This document shows positions 36,093 to 46,467 of a DNA stretch of 64,000 nucleotides, in pieces. Each line of letters opens with the position of its first letter. Position 1 is the first letter of the stretch. The notes beneath the pieces were generated by a model. The model was given only the letters and a program-made list of their open reading frames with translations. It was not told where the DNA came from and did no database searches. A program made the translations under genes and the position numbers. The DNA comes from Paracoccaceae bacterium (GTDB taxonomy: Bacteria; Pseudomonadota; Alphaproteobacteria; Rhodobacterales; Rhodobacteraceae), in the NCBI GenBank assembly GCA_012103375.1, contig WLWX01000001.1:3762492-3826491 (forward strand), written 5' to 3'.

Positions 36093-37853
36093 GTGCTTTT
36101 GAAACCGACCAACGCCCGCCCCGCGCAACCCACCAACCTGCTGGCCGAAGCCCGAGCCAATTGCCGCGGCCAGATCACCGCAGTGCTGATATTCAGCGTT
36201 TTCGTGAACCTGCTGATGCTGACCGGGCCGCTGTTCATGCTTCAGGTCTATGACCGCGTTCTGGGCAGCCGGGCCGAGGAAACGCTGGTCGCCCTGTTCG
36301 GGCTGGTGGCGGTGCTGTTCCTGTTTTACGGGCTGCTAGATTTCGCGCGTGGGCGCGTCATGGCCCGCGTCGGCGCACGGATCCAATCACAGCTGGACGA
36401 TCAGGCATTCCAGGCGGTTCTGGCGCGCAGTGCGCTTGTCCGGGGTCAGCCGAAAGGCAACAACGCCATTTCGGATGTGGATTCGATCAACGCGCTGTTC
36501 ACCTCGCCCATGTTGCTGGCGCTGTTCGATATGCCGTGGACGCCGGTGTTCCTGGCCGCGATCTATATCTTTCATCCCATGCTGGGCGGTCTTGCGCTGG
36601 TGGGGGGGGCCATCCTGATCACCTCGACCCTGATCAACCAGGTGATGACGCGCAAGAAAACGCTGGAGGCGGCGCGCATGAACGCCCAGGCCGCGCGCTT
36701 TGCCAAGCAGGTCGAAGACGGTGGAGAGGTCGTCTGGGCCCAAGGCATGGGCCGCGCGATGGCGGACCGTTGGGCGACGATACGCAACGGTGCCCTGGCG
36801 CAAAACATTCATTCGGCAGACTGGACCGGATCCTTCGCCTCGTTCAGCCGCGCGTTCCGCTTCTTCCTGCAATCGGCCATGCTGGCGGTTGGCGCATGGC
36901 TTGTGCTGCAGAACCAGATCACCGGCGGCGCGATGATTGCCGCGTCGATCCTGCTGGGCCGCGCCCTTGCCCCGATTGAACAAGGGCTGGCGCAATGGCC
37001 GGTGTTCCAGCGCGCAACTGCAGGCTGGCGCAGCCTGTCCGAGACGCTGTCCACCCCGCTTGGCGAAGATCCGGCGACCGAACTGCCGCCGCCCGCTGCC
37101 AATATCGCAGCCACCCAGATCACCATGATCCCCCATCCCGGCGCGGATCCGGTGCTGAACGGTGTCTCGCTAAGCGTGGCACCCGGTCAGGCGCTGGGTG
37201 TGATCGGCAAAAGTGGTTCGGGCAAGTCAACGCTGGCGCGCGTGCTGGTCGGGCTGATACGCCCGAACGCGGGCGAGGTGCGGATCGGCGGCGCGACACT
37301 CGATCAATACAGCGCCACGCGGCTGGGCAAATTCGTCGGCTACCTGCCCCAATCCGTGCAGCTTTTCGACGGGACGGTGTCCGAGAACATCGCCCATATG
37401 GCGCTGGACCCGGATCCGGCGCAGGTGATCGCAGCGGCAAAGAAAGCGCGCGTGCACGACATCATCCTGAAGCTGCCGAACGGTTATGACACGCCCATCG
37501 GACCGGCCAATGCGGCGCTGTCTGGCGGGCAGCTTCAGCGGGTGGCGCTGGCCCGCGCCCTCTATGGCGATCCGGTTGCGTTGATTCTGGACGAGCCGAA
37601 CTCGGCACTGGATGCAGAAGGGTCCGAGGCGTTGAACGCCGCGATCACCCAGATGAAGGCAGATGGCAAGGCGGTCATCATCATGACCCACCGGCCGACC
37701 GCAATCTCGGCCTGTGACAATCTGGTCGTACTGGATAACGGCAAGGTCGTTGCCGCCGGTGAACGGGATGAGGTGATCCGCGCCATCATGAAAAACGCCG
37801 GTGACGTGCAACGTGTCGTCGATCCCGCAGCAAATAAAAAGGCAGCCTCATGA
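36093..37853 (+). CDS. Type I secretion ABC transporter (PrtD-type ATPase/permease)
   Basis: About 586 residues. An N-terminal six-helix membrane domain (ITAVLIFSVFVNLLMLTGPLFMLQVYDRVL is diagnostic of PrtD-like exporters) is followed by the ATPase: Walker A IGKSGSGKST, signature LSGGQLQR, Walker B VALILDEPNSALD. The GTG at 36093 follows AGGA closely; a TTG at 36042 in the same frame is possible but lacks a ribosome site. It overlaps hlyD by four bases and would export the RTX protein encoded downstream. Confidence 0.88.
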   Translation: MLLKPTNARPAQPTNLLAEARANCRGQITAVLIFSVFVNLLMLTGPLFMLQVYDRVLGSRAEETLVALFGLVAVLFLFYGLLDFARGRVMARVGARIQSQLDDQAFQAVLARSALVRGQPKGNNAISDVDSINALFTSPMLLALFDMPWTPVFLAAIYIFHPMLGGLALVGGAILITSTLINQVMTRKKTLEAARMNAQAARFAKQVEDGGEVVWAQGMGRAMADRWATIRNGALAQNIHSADWTGSFASFSRAFRFFLQSAMLAVGAWLVLQNQITGGAMIAASILLGRALAPIEQGLAQWPVFQRATAGWRSLSETLSTPLGEDPATELPPPAANIAATQITMIPHPGADPVLNGVSLSVAPGQALGVIGKSGSGKSTLARVLVGLIRPNAGEVRIGGATLDQYSATRLGKFVGYLPQSVQLFDGTVSENIAHMALDPDPAQVIAAAKKARVHDIILKLPNGYDTPIGPANAALSGGQLQRVALARALYGDPVALILDEPNSALDAEGSEALNAAITQMKADGKAVIIMTHRPTAISACDNLVVLDNGKVVAAGERDEVIRAIMKNAGDVQRVVDPAANKKAAS

Positions 37854-38639
37854 CCCCGCAACCCTGGCGCGCGCGCCTGCCCCTGACCATCGGCTTCGCC
37901 ACGATCTTCCTGCTGGTCGGCGGGTTGGGCGCCTGGAGCATGGGCACCAAAATCGCCGGCGCCATTGTCGCACAGGGCACAGTGAAGGTCGAGATTGACC
38001 AGCAGGTGATCCAGCACCCCGATGGTGGCGTGGTCGGTGAAATCCATGTGCGCAACGGCGACACCGTGGCGGCAGGTGACGTCCTTGTCCGGCTGGATGA
38101 TACCTTCCTGAAATCCGAACTCGCCATCGTGGAACGCCAGATGTTCGAGATTGCCGCGCGTGAGGCGCGCCACATTGCCGAACGCGATGGTGCAGAAGGC
38201 CTGGATCTGACCACCCTGCCCCCGGCCCTGTCGCTGGATGCGGATTGGACAAGGGCGCAGATCGACGGCCAGCAGAACCTGTTTCAGGCGCGTCGAACCT
38301 CACTCGCCGCCGAGGTCGAGCAATTGGGCGAACAGCGCTTGCAGATCGAAAACCAGATCGTCGGGGCGCAGGCACAGATCGCCGCGCTGAACACGCAGCT
38401 TGGGGTGGTCGAAGCTGAACTGGCCGATAAGACCGCCCTGTTCGAAAAGAAGCTGATCCCGGTCGGACGGGTGCTGGAGCTGCAACGCGATCAGGCCCGG
38501 CTTGCAGGCGAGATTGGGCGCCTCGACGCCTCGGTCGCGGAAGCACGCGGCAAGATTGCGGGGCTGTCGATCGGCATTCTGAAGCTGTCGGACACCCGGC
38601 GCGAAGAAGCGATCAGCCGCCTGCGCGACCTGCGCTATA

Positions 38640-38857
38640 GATTGTGTTGAAAAACTCCGAAATCAGAGCGTCGCGGATTTCTTGCGAAAACCTATGAAGC
38701 GAAATAGTCGGAAAGCTTTGACCACGAGACAGCGCATGGCTGCGCGTGAGCGCATGTAGGCGATTTGGGCCGACCCCCGCGCCAAAAATTTAGGATCGGG
38801 CTGCATGGAAAGAAAAATCATCGTTCAGGCCCTAAAACGGAGTTTTTCAACACAATC
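38640..38857. mobile_element. 218-bp MITE-like element, copy 2 (in hlyD)
   Basis: Identical to 9397-9614, with 20-bp perfect terminal inverted repeats. A clean 5-bp target duplication CTATA flanks it (38635-38639 and 38858-38862). Its right part contains an ATG (38805) in frame with the following hlyD piece, which could restart translation of a fragment. Confidence 0.95.
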
Positions 38858-39164
38858 CTATAACCAGATCGAACTGGAACAGCGCGCGTTGTCGCTGAAA
38901 GAGCGGCTGGCGCGGATGGATGTGCGCACGCCGGTGGATGGCGTCATCTTTGACACCCGTGTCTCGGCGTTGAAGTCCGTGGTGCAGCCTGCGGAACCGA
39001 TGATGTATGTCGTCCCCGGCGATCAGCCATTGCAGATCCGCGCGCTGATTGATCCGATTCATGTGGACCAGGTCTTCGCGGGTCAGCCCGTCGGCCTGCG
39101 ATTCACCGATTTCGATCAGCGTACCATCCCGGAAATCGCGGGCATCGTCCTGCGTGTTTCAGCC

Positions 39165-39382
39165 GATTGTGTTGAAAAACTCCGTTTTAGGGCCTGAACG
39201 ATGATTTTTCTTTCCATGCAGCCCGATCCTAAATTTTTGGCGCGGGGGTCGGCCCAAATCGCCTACATGCGCTCACGCGCAGCCATGCGCTGTCTCGTGG
39301 TCAAAGCTTTCCGACTATTTCGCTTCATAGGTTTTCGCAAGAAATCCGCGACGCTCTGATTTCGGAGTTTTTCAACACAATC
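39165..39382. mobile_element. 218-bp MITE-like element, copy 3, reversed (in hlyD)
   Basis: Exact reverse complement of copies 1 and 2. Flanked by AGCC (39161-39164 and 39383-39386). Its ends lie in the same hlyD gene as copy 2, 307 bp apart and in opposite orientation, so transcripts could fold into a long hairpin between the copies. Confidence 0.95.
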
Positions 39383-39593
39383 AGCCGATACCGTCACCGA
39401 CAAAGTGACCAATGCCCAGGCTTACGAGGCGATCCTGCTGCCCGATCCGGAAGCGCTGGCCGCCCAGCCCGCGCTGAAGATCGTGCCGGGCATGCCGGTC
39501 GAAGCCTATCTGCGCACCCAGGAACGCACGCCGCTGTCTTATCTAACGCAGCCACTGACCAATTATTTCAGCCGCGCCTTCCGCGAAGGTTGA

Positions 39594-40103
39594 GGGGAAT
39601 TTCCGTAATCCGCTGCGCCTGCGGGTCGGCCGTTGGTACGCTCTGCGCTGTGCGGCAGCAGTTATTGCGAATCAACCTAAGGTTGTATTTTAATTCGCAT
39701 TTCCGGAACAATCCGCAGTTTCTGCATTAATTGCCGGTCTGACGGAACCATTTACTAATTTGACCGCGTGAAATATGAGTGTATTTTCGTGAAAACTTTT
39801 CCCTCATTAATGTATATCACAGAATCCGTTCTATTTTTTCTTGTTGATTTTCTGTCAGTTACGAATCCACCAAGCAAGTATTTGCCTGACCCGATATTCC
39901 ATGGGCGAAATAGCGAACACTCCGTCAAAATGGTCTTTATTTTGACACAAACGACCATACCCTGAGGGCGGGAAACAGCCTTAACGTAAGGCAATCTGAT
40001 CCGGTGGGAGAATTGCGCGGGCCGGTCAGGATTTTACGAACATGCGCGACACACACGCAGAACGTGCGCCGATGAACCGGCGTGCGCACGAAAGGGACAT
40101 GCC
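39594..40103. other. AT-rich intergenic region upstream of the RTX gene
   Basis: 510 bp, clearly lower in GC than its surroundings. It holds a nested inverted repeat at 39667-39698 (GCGAAT/ATTCGC outside, CAACC-TAA-GGTTG inside) and the 15-bp palindrome GCCTTAACGTAAGGC at 39978-39992, about 110 bp before the RTX start. These are candidate operators or leader structures. No supported gene. Confidence 0.55.
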
Positions 40104-43100
40104 ATGACCACCTATATCCCAACCTTCGAGCCTGGCGTCGTTGATACGCCCGCCGGAATGACCACCGCCGTCGCGTTGGGTGGGTTCAGTGGCATACCGG
40201 GTTCCGGCACAGGACTTGCCGGGGCGGTCTATGCGCCGGGCGACCCCATTCGGTCACTGGCTGATCTGGCCGCAATCATCGGCGCACAGGATCCCGATCT
40301 GACCTTCACCTCGACCGAAGTATTCTACATGGCGCGCCACTCGGAAACCAGCGTGGCCGAATTTCTGCGCGACGATGCAAACAGCCTGTCGGGCGACGGC
40401 ACGGGGATTGAAATGGGCCCCGCGGGCATCACACTCAGCGGGTTCATCTATATTCCGCCCGGCACCCACGCGATCACCGTCTATGCCGACGATGGGTTCG
40501 CCCTGTCGCTGGGCGGGGTCGAATTTGCCGCGGCAGATGGTGTCACCCACGGCGAATCCGTCACCCGCGTCGCCGAATTCGATGGTGGCCTCTACGCTGT
40601 TGAGCTGGCCTATTATGACGCCTACAGCGCGATGGCGCTTGGCCTGGCGATTGACGGTCTGCCGGTGGATCAAAGCGCGTTTTATCAATCGGTTGAGGAT
40701 TTCACCGATCCGCCTGCGGATGTCCCCCTGGTCCCGGTCGCCGAATACCACCCGTCCTATTTCCTGGGCGAAGAGACGCTGGAAACCCCGGTCGACGGCA
40801 ATGGCACCGAAGGGCGCGACGTCATTGATGGCAAGGGGGCTGATGATACGCTTATCGGTGGCGGAGGTGATGACGAATTGCGCGGCGGCTATGACAACGA
40901 TCAGTTGCTGGGCGGCGACGGCAACGATGTTCTGGAAGGTGGACGCGGATCGGACCTATTGGACGGCGGTGCGGGCGATGACCTGCTGATCTCGCGCTCG
41001 GACGCGGGCGAACAGCGCATCGGACAACTGGCGATTGGCGCCCCGACGCGCCCCGACCCGGACGGAGAGGTTGATCCAGACCGCCAGAAGCTGACCGCCT
41101 ATCTGGGTCAGCCGCTGATCGGCGACGACCTGTTGATCGGTGGCGAAGGGCGCGACACCTTCCTGATCGCACCACAGATCAACGCCAAGGCCGACATTAT
41201 CGCGCAACATATCAAGGATGACGGGTCCATCGACTGGTCGGGTGGCGGCATTGCCGGAGAGAACGACGAGGTTCACGACCACTGGGTCGACAGTTTCGGG
41301 ATCGACGTGGTCGCCGACTATAACGCCGAAGAGGATACAATTGCCATTATCGGCCACACGGCAACGATTCATATCACCTATGCCGATGTCTGGGGCGATG
41401 AGGCGGAAGAAAGCATCATCACCGTCATTTCCAATCAGGGCGGCGGCGGTGGCGCGCACACCCAGGATCTGATCGGCCAGTTGATCGTGCACGGCGACCG
41501 AGTCGAACTTGGCGACGTTCAGACCGACGCTGGTGTCACCTATGGCATTGTAGACGACATCACCGGCCTGCCCGAGGCGCTGTTCCCCAAGGGCGAACTG
41601 AAGATGACCGAGATCGAGGGCCAGACCGTCTATGGCTATGACACCCGCGACGATCAGGGCAACCTCGGCCCGGTCACCGCAAACCCGGCTGCGTATTTCG
41701 ACAATCCGTTTTTCACCGAAGACATGCTGGTCACCCCGGTTCATGGCGACGAGGCAGAGCTGACGCGCGGACCCTTCGATCAGCTTGGCACTATTGCCGT
41801 GGCGGGCGAAGACAACACCGCCCCCGGCGCGGCCAAGGCGGCCACCGCCAACGATGATATGATTGCCCCGGATGCCGCCCCCGCGCCTGAAGGTTTGCAA
41901 GGCGCACTGGCCTATTGGACGCTGGCAGGCGGCGCGGACGGCGTTTTTGATGATGCCCGCGGCGGCCAGGAACTGCGCGCGTATACGCTTTACGAAAACC
42001 AGGCTCTGCTGCGCACTGATGGCGCAACCGCCGGGCGCGACGGCACCGAAGGCACCGCGCTATATTTCGATGGCGAAGATGACTTTGCCTTCATCAATCA
42101 CGATCAGACGTTCGAGGTTAGCCAGGGCACCATCGCCCTGTGGGTGCGCCCCGATAATCTGGTGGGCGGCAAAGACATCTTCCTTTCAAAGGATAACAGC
42201 GGAACCGTTGACGGGGGCCACTTCCGGCTGGGCCACGCCGAAGACGGGCGCCTGTATCTGCGGACAGCACCCGGCGACGGCGATTCCAACAAGGCGTGGA
42301 TCAGCAACGATGTGGTCTTCACCGAAGGTGAATGGGCGCAAGTCGCAGTGTCCTATACCGCCGAAGGCGTCACAGTCTATGTGAACGGCGTGGCAATCGG
42401 CGCGGATGGCTGGACGGCGGTTGAAGGCGATGTTCCCTCGCCCAATGAATTCACCGGCTATTTCATGCTGAACAACGAAGAACCCTGGGTTCTGGGGGCG
42501 GATACGCATCGGACAGAACGGAACGACACGGCGCAGGAATTCGGCATCGACCACGAAGACCTGGCCAGCGCCTTCGAAGGCGCGATCCAGGATGTTGGGA
42601 TCTGGGGCGGTATGAACGCCGAAGACGCGCTGAACGCCGCCGAAATCGCCGAGCTGATGGCCAACGGCCCGGGCGCGGCGCTGACCAACCTGTCCGGTCC
42701 CGCCCCGATGCTGGCGGGTGACGATGTCTTCGCAGGCGGCGCGGGCAACGACACGCTGGATGGCGGGCGCGGCTCGGACAAGTTGGAGGGTGGCGCGGGC
42801 GACGACCTGCTGATCAGCCGCGCGGATTCGGGCGAACAGCGCGCCGGACAGCTAGTGCTTGGCGAACCCTCGCGCCCGTTCCCTGATCCCTCGATCAGCA
42901 ACGAATACCTCAAGCTGATTGACTGGGTGGATCAGCCGATTGTCGGCGATGACCTGATGATCGGCGGCGAAGGCGCCGACCACTTCTACTTTGAAACCGT
43001 CATCAACGCCAAAATGGACATCATCATGGAGCATATCCAGGATGACGGCCGCACCATCAACTGGGCCGGTGTCGCGGGCGAGAATAATCGCATCCACGAT

Positions 43101-45893
43101 CACTGGGTCGATACATTAGGCATTGATATCATTGCAGATTTCGATGCGTCCGAAGATTCGATCTCGGTCATTGGCCACACCACCCAGATCGAGGTTAGCT
43201 ATAAGGCCATCGACACCAACGGCGACGGTCTGAATGACGACATCGTGTCGATCATCCACGCCTATTCGCAGCAAGGCGGCGGCGGCGGAGCGCATGACGA
43301 AGACAGCCTGGGCTATATCGTTGTCTATGGCGATCTGGTGGAAGAAGGCATGGTCCAAACCAATGCCGCAGTGATGTACGGCATTGTCGAAACCATCGAC
43401 GATTTGAACGAAGCGTTGGCCCCGACCGGAGAGACCAAGACCTCGATCGGCCCTAACGGAGAGGCGCTGTTCGGCTATGACAGCCGCGATGTGGATGGCG
43501 ACCCGATCGGCGCGGATCCGGCGAGCTATTCTTCCAACTCGTGGTTTCAGAACGGCGATGTGGAATTGGCATCCGCCATTCCCGAAGGGGTTGATCCCCC
43601 CGCCATCGTGATGACGGACGTTGGCGGCACATTTGACGGCAGCGGAGCGGACACCAAGAAGATCGACCATACCACCCCGATGGCGCAAGCCGAAGGGACA
43701 TGGGCGTTTTCCTTCACAGCCGATGACCCTAACGGCGCGACCTGGCAGGCACTGCTGTCCAAGGATCACAGCGACTATAAGGATGGCGGCCACCTGACCG
43801 TCTATCTCAGCCCCGCAGGCCAGCTGAAGGTCCGTTTCCAGAGCGAGACCGAGACGCGATACCTCTATGGTGAGACGGTAGAGGCTGGCGTGGAAACCCA
43901 AATCGCCTTCACCTTCGAAAACGGTGTGCTGAAGCTCTATCAAAACGGTGAACTGGTCGCCGATGCGGATGGTTTCCCGGCCGGAATGCTTGGCAACTCG
44001 GAAGATATCGTTCTGGGTGCTTCCACCGAAACACGGGTCGGCGCGAACGACAACCTGCGCTATTTCTTCACCGGAACTATCGGCAATCTGGCGGTGCTGG
44101 ACCGCCCCCTGACCGAATATGAGGCATTCTTCCTGTCCGACGCTGGCGGCGATCTGGACGCGCTGGCGGCCCTCTATGATGGTGATCTGCCGTTGGTGGA
44201 AAACCCCGGCGATCCTGGTCCGAACCTGCTTGAAGGTGATGAGGGCAACAACAGCCTGCATGGCTATGACGATGCCGATCTGATCCTGGGGCATGGCGGC
44301 GACGATCACCTTTACGGCTATGGTGACGACGATGAAATGGACGGCGGTGCCGGAAATGACCGTGCCTTCGGCGGCGACGGCAATGACACCATGCGTGGCG
44401 CCGCGGGCGACGACAGCCTTTATGGCGACGCCGGCGACGACGACCTGGACGGCGGCGAGGGCAATGACCACTTGCGCGGCGGTGACGGCAACGACCAGAT
44501 CACCGGTGGCCTGGGCAATGACCGTTCGTTCGGCGAAAACGGAAATGACGTCATCAACGGAGGAGAGGGCGACGACAGCGCCTACGGCGGTGCCGGGGAA
44601 GACACAATCCTAGGCGGCGCTGGCAATGACTGGATGAAGGGCGGCGACGACAATGACACGCTCAGCGGCGGCGCGGGCAATGATTATGCCCGTGGGGGTG
44701 CCGGGGCGGACACCGTGGACGGCGGCGAAGGTGATGACCGGATGCTCGGCTATGCGGGCGAAGACGTCGTGACAGGCGGCCTTGGCAATGACAGCCTCTA
44801 TGGTGGCGACGACAATGATCAGCTTGACGGCGGTGACGGTGATGACCGTCTGTCCGGCGGCGGCGGCGATGATACGCTGAAAGGCGCGGCCGGAAACGAC
44901 AGGATGTATGGCGGGGACGGTGACGACGACATGGAAGGCGGCGACGGCGATGACCGCTTGTCGGGCGGCGACGGCAACGATCGCCTTGTCGGCGGCGCGG
45001 GCCTGAACAGCCTCTACGGCGGTCTGGGCGCGGATACCCTGATCGGTGGTGCAATGGCCGATATCCTGCGCGGTGGCGAAGGCAACGACATCATCACAGG
45101 CGACGGCGGCGACGATCTGACCGGCGGATTGGGCAATGACTACGTCAGCGGCGGCGACGGAGAAGACACTGTAACCGGTGGCCTGGGCGATGACCGCCTG
45201 CGTGGCGGCGGCGACAATGATGTGCTGATCGGTGACGACGGCAACGATGATCTGCGCGGCGGCGAAGGTGACGATGACCTTGACGCCGGCGAAGGCGATG
45301 ACCGCCTTTATGGCGACGGCGGCGACGACGAAATGGATGGTGGCGACGGCGCAGACTATATGCACGGCGGCGACGGCAACGACATGATGAGCGGCGGCGA
45401 CGGCGACGACAACATGTATGGTGATGCCGGAAACGACACACTCGTCGGTGGCGACGGCAATGACAATCTGCGCGCCGGAAGTGGCGACGATGACCTGAAC
45501 GCAGGCGCGGGCAATGACCGCCTTTTTGCCAACGAAGGTACGAATACGATGGAAGGCGGCATCGGCAACGATCTGCAATATGCAGGATTGGGCGCCGATA
45601 CCTTCGTATTCCGCGAATTCGGGGCCGCCAACGAAGACCGGATACGCTATTTCGATGCCGGAGTAGACAAGATCGCGCTGGACGCGGCAGCCTTTGACGT
45701 TGGCCCGGCCTTCGATGCGGCCCTGTTCGAATTCGCCAGCGCCGCATCGACGGCAGACACGCGGTTCACCTATGACCAGGCAACCGGTGACCTGTTCTTT
45801 GACGCGGACGGCAATGGTGCCGGGGCGGCAGAGCGGATCGCCGAACTGGACAACGGCACCGCGCTGACAATCGACGACTTCGTGTTCGTGTAA
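40104..45893 (+). CDS. Giant RTX calcium-binding protein with PA14-like and LamG-like domains
   Basis: 1929 residues, no Sec signal, C-terminal type I secretion region (about 1830-1929, FVFREFGAANEDRIRYFDAG). In order: a PA14-like domain (about 65-200), short RTX repeats, a module with INAKADIIAQHIKDDG and HDHWVDSFGID, a LamG-like domain (from about 598), then a second copy of the RTX-module-LamG set about 608 residues later (about 887-1370), and a long block of GGxGxDxLxGG repeats (about 1374-1830). The start follows AAAGGGA. Expected to be secreted and fold on binding calcium; a surface adhesin or carbohydrate-binding role is inferred. Confidence 0.92.
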   Translation: MTTYIPTFEPGVVDTPAGMTTAVALGGFSGIPGSGTGLAGAVYAPGDPIRSLADLAAIIGAQDPDLTFTSTEVFYMARHSETSVAEFLRDDANSLSGDGTGIEMGPAGITLSGFIYIPPGTHAITVYADDGFALSLGGVEFAAADGVTHGESVTRVAEFDGGLYAVELAYYDAYSAMALGLAIDGLPVDQSAFYQSVEDFTDPPADVPLVPVAEYHPSYFLGEETLETPVDGNGTEGRDVIDGKGADDTLIGGGGDDELRGGYDNDQLLGGDGNDVLEGGRGSDLLDGGAGDDLLISRSDAGEQRIGQLAIGAPTRPDPDGEVDPDRQKLTAYLGQPLIGDDLLIGGEGRDTFLIAPQINAKADIIAQHIKDDGSIDWSGGGIAGENDEVHDHWVDSFGIDVVADYNAEEDTIAIIGHTATIHITYADVWGDEAEESIITVISNQGGGGGAHTQDLIGQLIVHGDRVELGDVQTDAGVTYGIVDDITGLPEALFPKGELKMTEIEGQTVYGYDTRDDQGNLGPVTANPAAYFDNPFFTEDMLVTPVHGDEAELTRGPFDQLGTIAVAGEDNTAPGAAKAATANDDMIAPDAAPAPEGLQGALAYWTLAGGADGVFDDARGGQELRAYTLYENQALLRTDGATAGRDGTEGTALYFDGEDDFAFINHDQTFEVSQGTIALWVRPDNLVGGKDIFLSKDNSGTVDGGHFRLGHAEDGRLYLRTAPGDGDSNKAWISNDVVFTEGEWAQVAVSYTAEGVTVYVNGVAIGADGWTAVEGDVPSPNEFTGYFMLNNEEPWVLGADTHRTERNDTAQEFGIDHEDLASAFEGAIQDVGIWGGMNAEDALNAAEIAELMANGPGAALTNLSGPAPMLAGDDVFAGGAGNDTLDGGRGSDKLEGGAGDDLLISRADSGEQRAGQLVLGEPSRPFPDPSISNEYLKLIDWVDQPIVGDDLMIGGEGADHFYFETVINAKMDIIMEHIQDDGRTINWAGVAGENNRIHDHWVDTLGIDIIADFDASEDSISVIGHTTQIEVSYKAIDTNGDGLNDDIVSIIHAYSQQGGGGGAHDEDSLGYIVVYGDLVEEGMVQTNAAVMYGIVETIDDLNEALAPTGETKTSIGPNGEALFGYDSRDVDGDPIGADPASYSSNSWFQNGDVELASAIPEGVDPPAIVMTDVGGTFDGSGADTKKIDHTTPMAQAEGTWAFSFTADDPNGATWQALLSKDHSDYKDGGHLTVYLSPAGQLKVRFQSETETRYLYGETVEAGVETQIAFTFENGVLKLYQNGELVADADGFPAGMLGNSEDIVLGASTETRVGANDNLRYFFTGTIGNLAVLDRPLTEYEAFFLSDAGGDLDALAALYDGDLPLVENPGDPGPNLLEGDEGNNSLHGYDDADLILGHGGDDHLYGYGDDDEMDGGAGNDRAFGGDGNDTMRGAAGDDSLYGDAGDDDLDGGEGNDHLRGGDGNDQITGGLGNDRSFGENGNDVINGGEGDDSAYGGAGEDTILGGAGNDWMKGGDDNDTLSGGAGNDYARGGAGADTVDGGEGDDRMLGYAGEDVVTGGLGNDSLYGGDDNDQLDGGDGDDRLSGGGGDDTLKGAAGNDRMYGGDGDDDMEGGDGDDRLSGGDGNDRLVGGAGLNSLYGGLGADTLIGGAMADILRGGEGNDIITGDGGDDLTGGLGNDYVSGGDGEDTVTGGLGDDRLRGGGDNDVLIGDDGNDDLRGGEGDDDLDAGEGDDRLYGDGGDDEMDGGDGADYMHGGDGNDMMSGGDGDDNMYGDAGNDTLVGGDGNDNLRAGSGDDDLNAGAGNDRLFANEGTNTMEGGIGNDLQYAGLGADTFVFREFGAANEDRIRYFDAGVDKIALDAAAFDVGPAFDAALFEFASAASTADTRFTYDQATGDLFFDADGNGAGAAERIAELDNGTALTIDDFVFV

Positions 45894-46063
45894 AGCAGGT
45901 TCAAAAAAAGCGCCATGATCAGCCCGAACAGGTCGCCTCAGCGCCGCCGATCCGATCCTGACAAAAAGCTGACATCGCCGTTAAGCGGATTGTTTGCCTG
46001 ACTGTCCGATAAAGGCGCGACAGGTGCAATTTGATCAGCGCCTGCATGAATGGAGGACAGCAT

Positions 46064-46402
46064 ATGACAGACAATCCAAACAAAAAGCTCGACCGCCGCA
46101 AGGCCCTGGGAACCATCGGCGCGCTGGCGCTGGGCGCCTATGCCGCGCCGTCGCTGACCCAGCTGAGTGCCGCACACGCATCCAGCGGCGCATCTTCATC
46201 CAGCGGCTCGTCACCCGCCAGCGCGGCCTCACCCGCTTCTGCGGCTAGCGCGGCCTCGGGCGCAAGCGGTGCATCGGGGGCAAGTGCGGCGTCAGCGGCA
46301 AGCGCGGCTTCTGGGGCCAGTTCTGCATCCGGCCCGTCAGGCGCCGAAAATTGCAACCCTAATGAGACTGATCCAAACGCACCCGGATTCTGCACGACCT
46401 GA
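46064..46402 (+). CDS. Tat-signal Ser/Ala-rich small protein
   Basis: 112 residues. The start follows GGAGG. A twin-arginine signal (LDRRKALGTIGALALGAYAA, ending SAAHA) leads to a 55-residue tract of almost only Ala, Ser, Gly and Pro, then PSGAENCNPN and a tail with two cysteines. The signal and the SSG...PSGAE organisation match the PepSY-like protein at 47754, so the two are related at the N-terminus. Function unknown. It precedes the HprK-like/PqqD fusion by 65 bp. Confidence 0.8.
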   Translation: MTDNPNKKLDRRKALGTIGALALGAYAAPSLTQLSAAHASSGASSSSGSSPASAASPASAASAASGASGASGASAASAASAASGASSASGPSGAENCNPNETDPNAPGFCTT

Positions 46403-46467
46403 GAATTAACCGGGACCGATACAGCCACCTGCCACACCTTGGTCTGGCGGGTGGTCGTACGTATAGT

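Larger units (their letters stand above)
37850..39593 (+). pseudogene. HlyD-family membrane fusion protein, broken by two MITE copies
   Basis: Three pieces of one gene: 37850-38639, 38858-39164 and 39383-39593. The first has the membrane anchor (LPLTIGFATIFLLVGGLGAW), a lipoyl-like half (VVGEIHVRNGDTVAAGDVLVRLDD) and coiled coil; the middle has the second lipoyl half; the last ends RTQERTPLSYLTQPL. Removing both 218-bp inserts and one copy of each target duplication (5 and 4 bp) restores an exact 432-residue frame, the usual size. The fragmented gene should not yield a working periplasmic adaptor, so the type I system is probably inactive unless another HlyD substitutes. Confidence 0.92.

Noticed and set aside
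38805-39197. Open frame starting in MITE copy 2 and running into hlyD
   Set aside because: It combines 17-18 element-encoded residues with an hlyD fragment; it may be translated but is not a separate gene.
43116-45578. Long minus-strand frames rich in Val/Ala/Ile opposite the RTX block
   Set aside because: They arise from reverse reading of GGxGxD repeats and have no independent support.
44224-45590. Regular short repeats that could look like a CRISPR array
   Set aside because: The repeats are in-frame 27-bp RTX codon patterns (GGxGxDxLx), not spaced by unique spacers.
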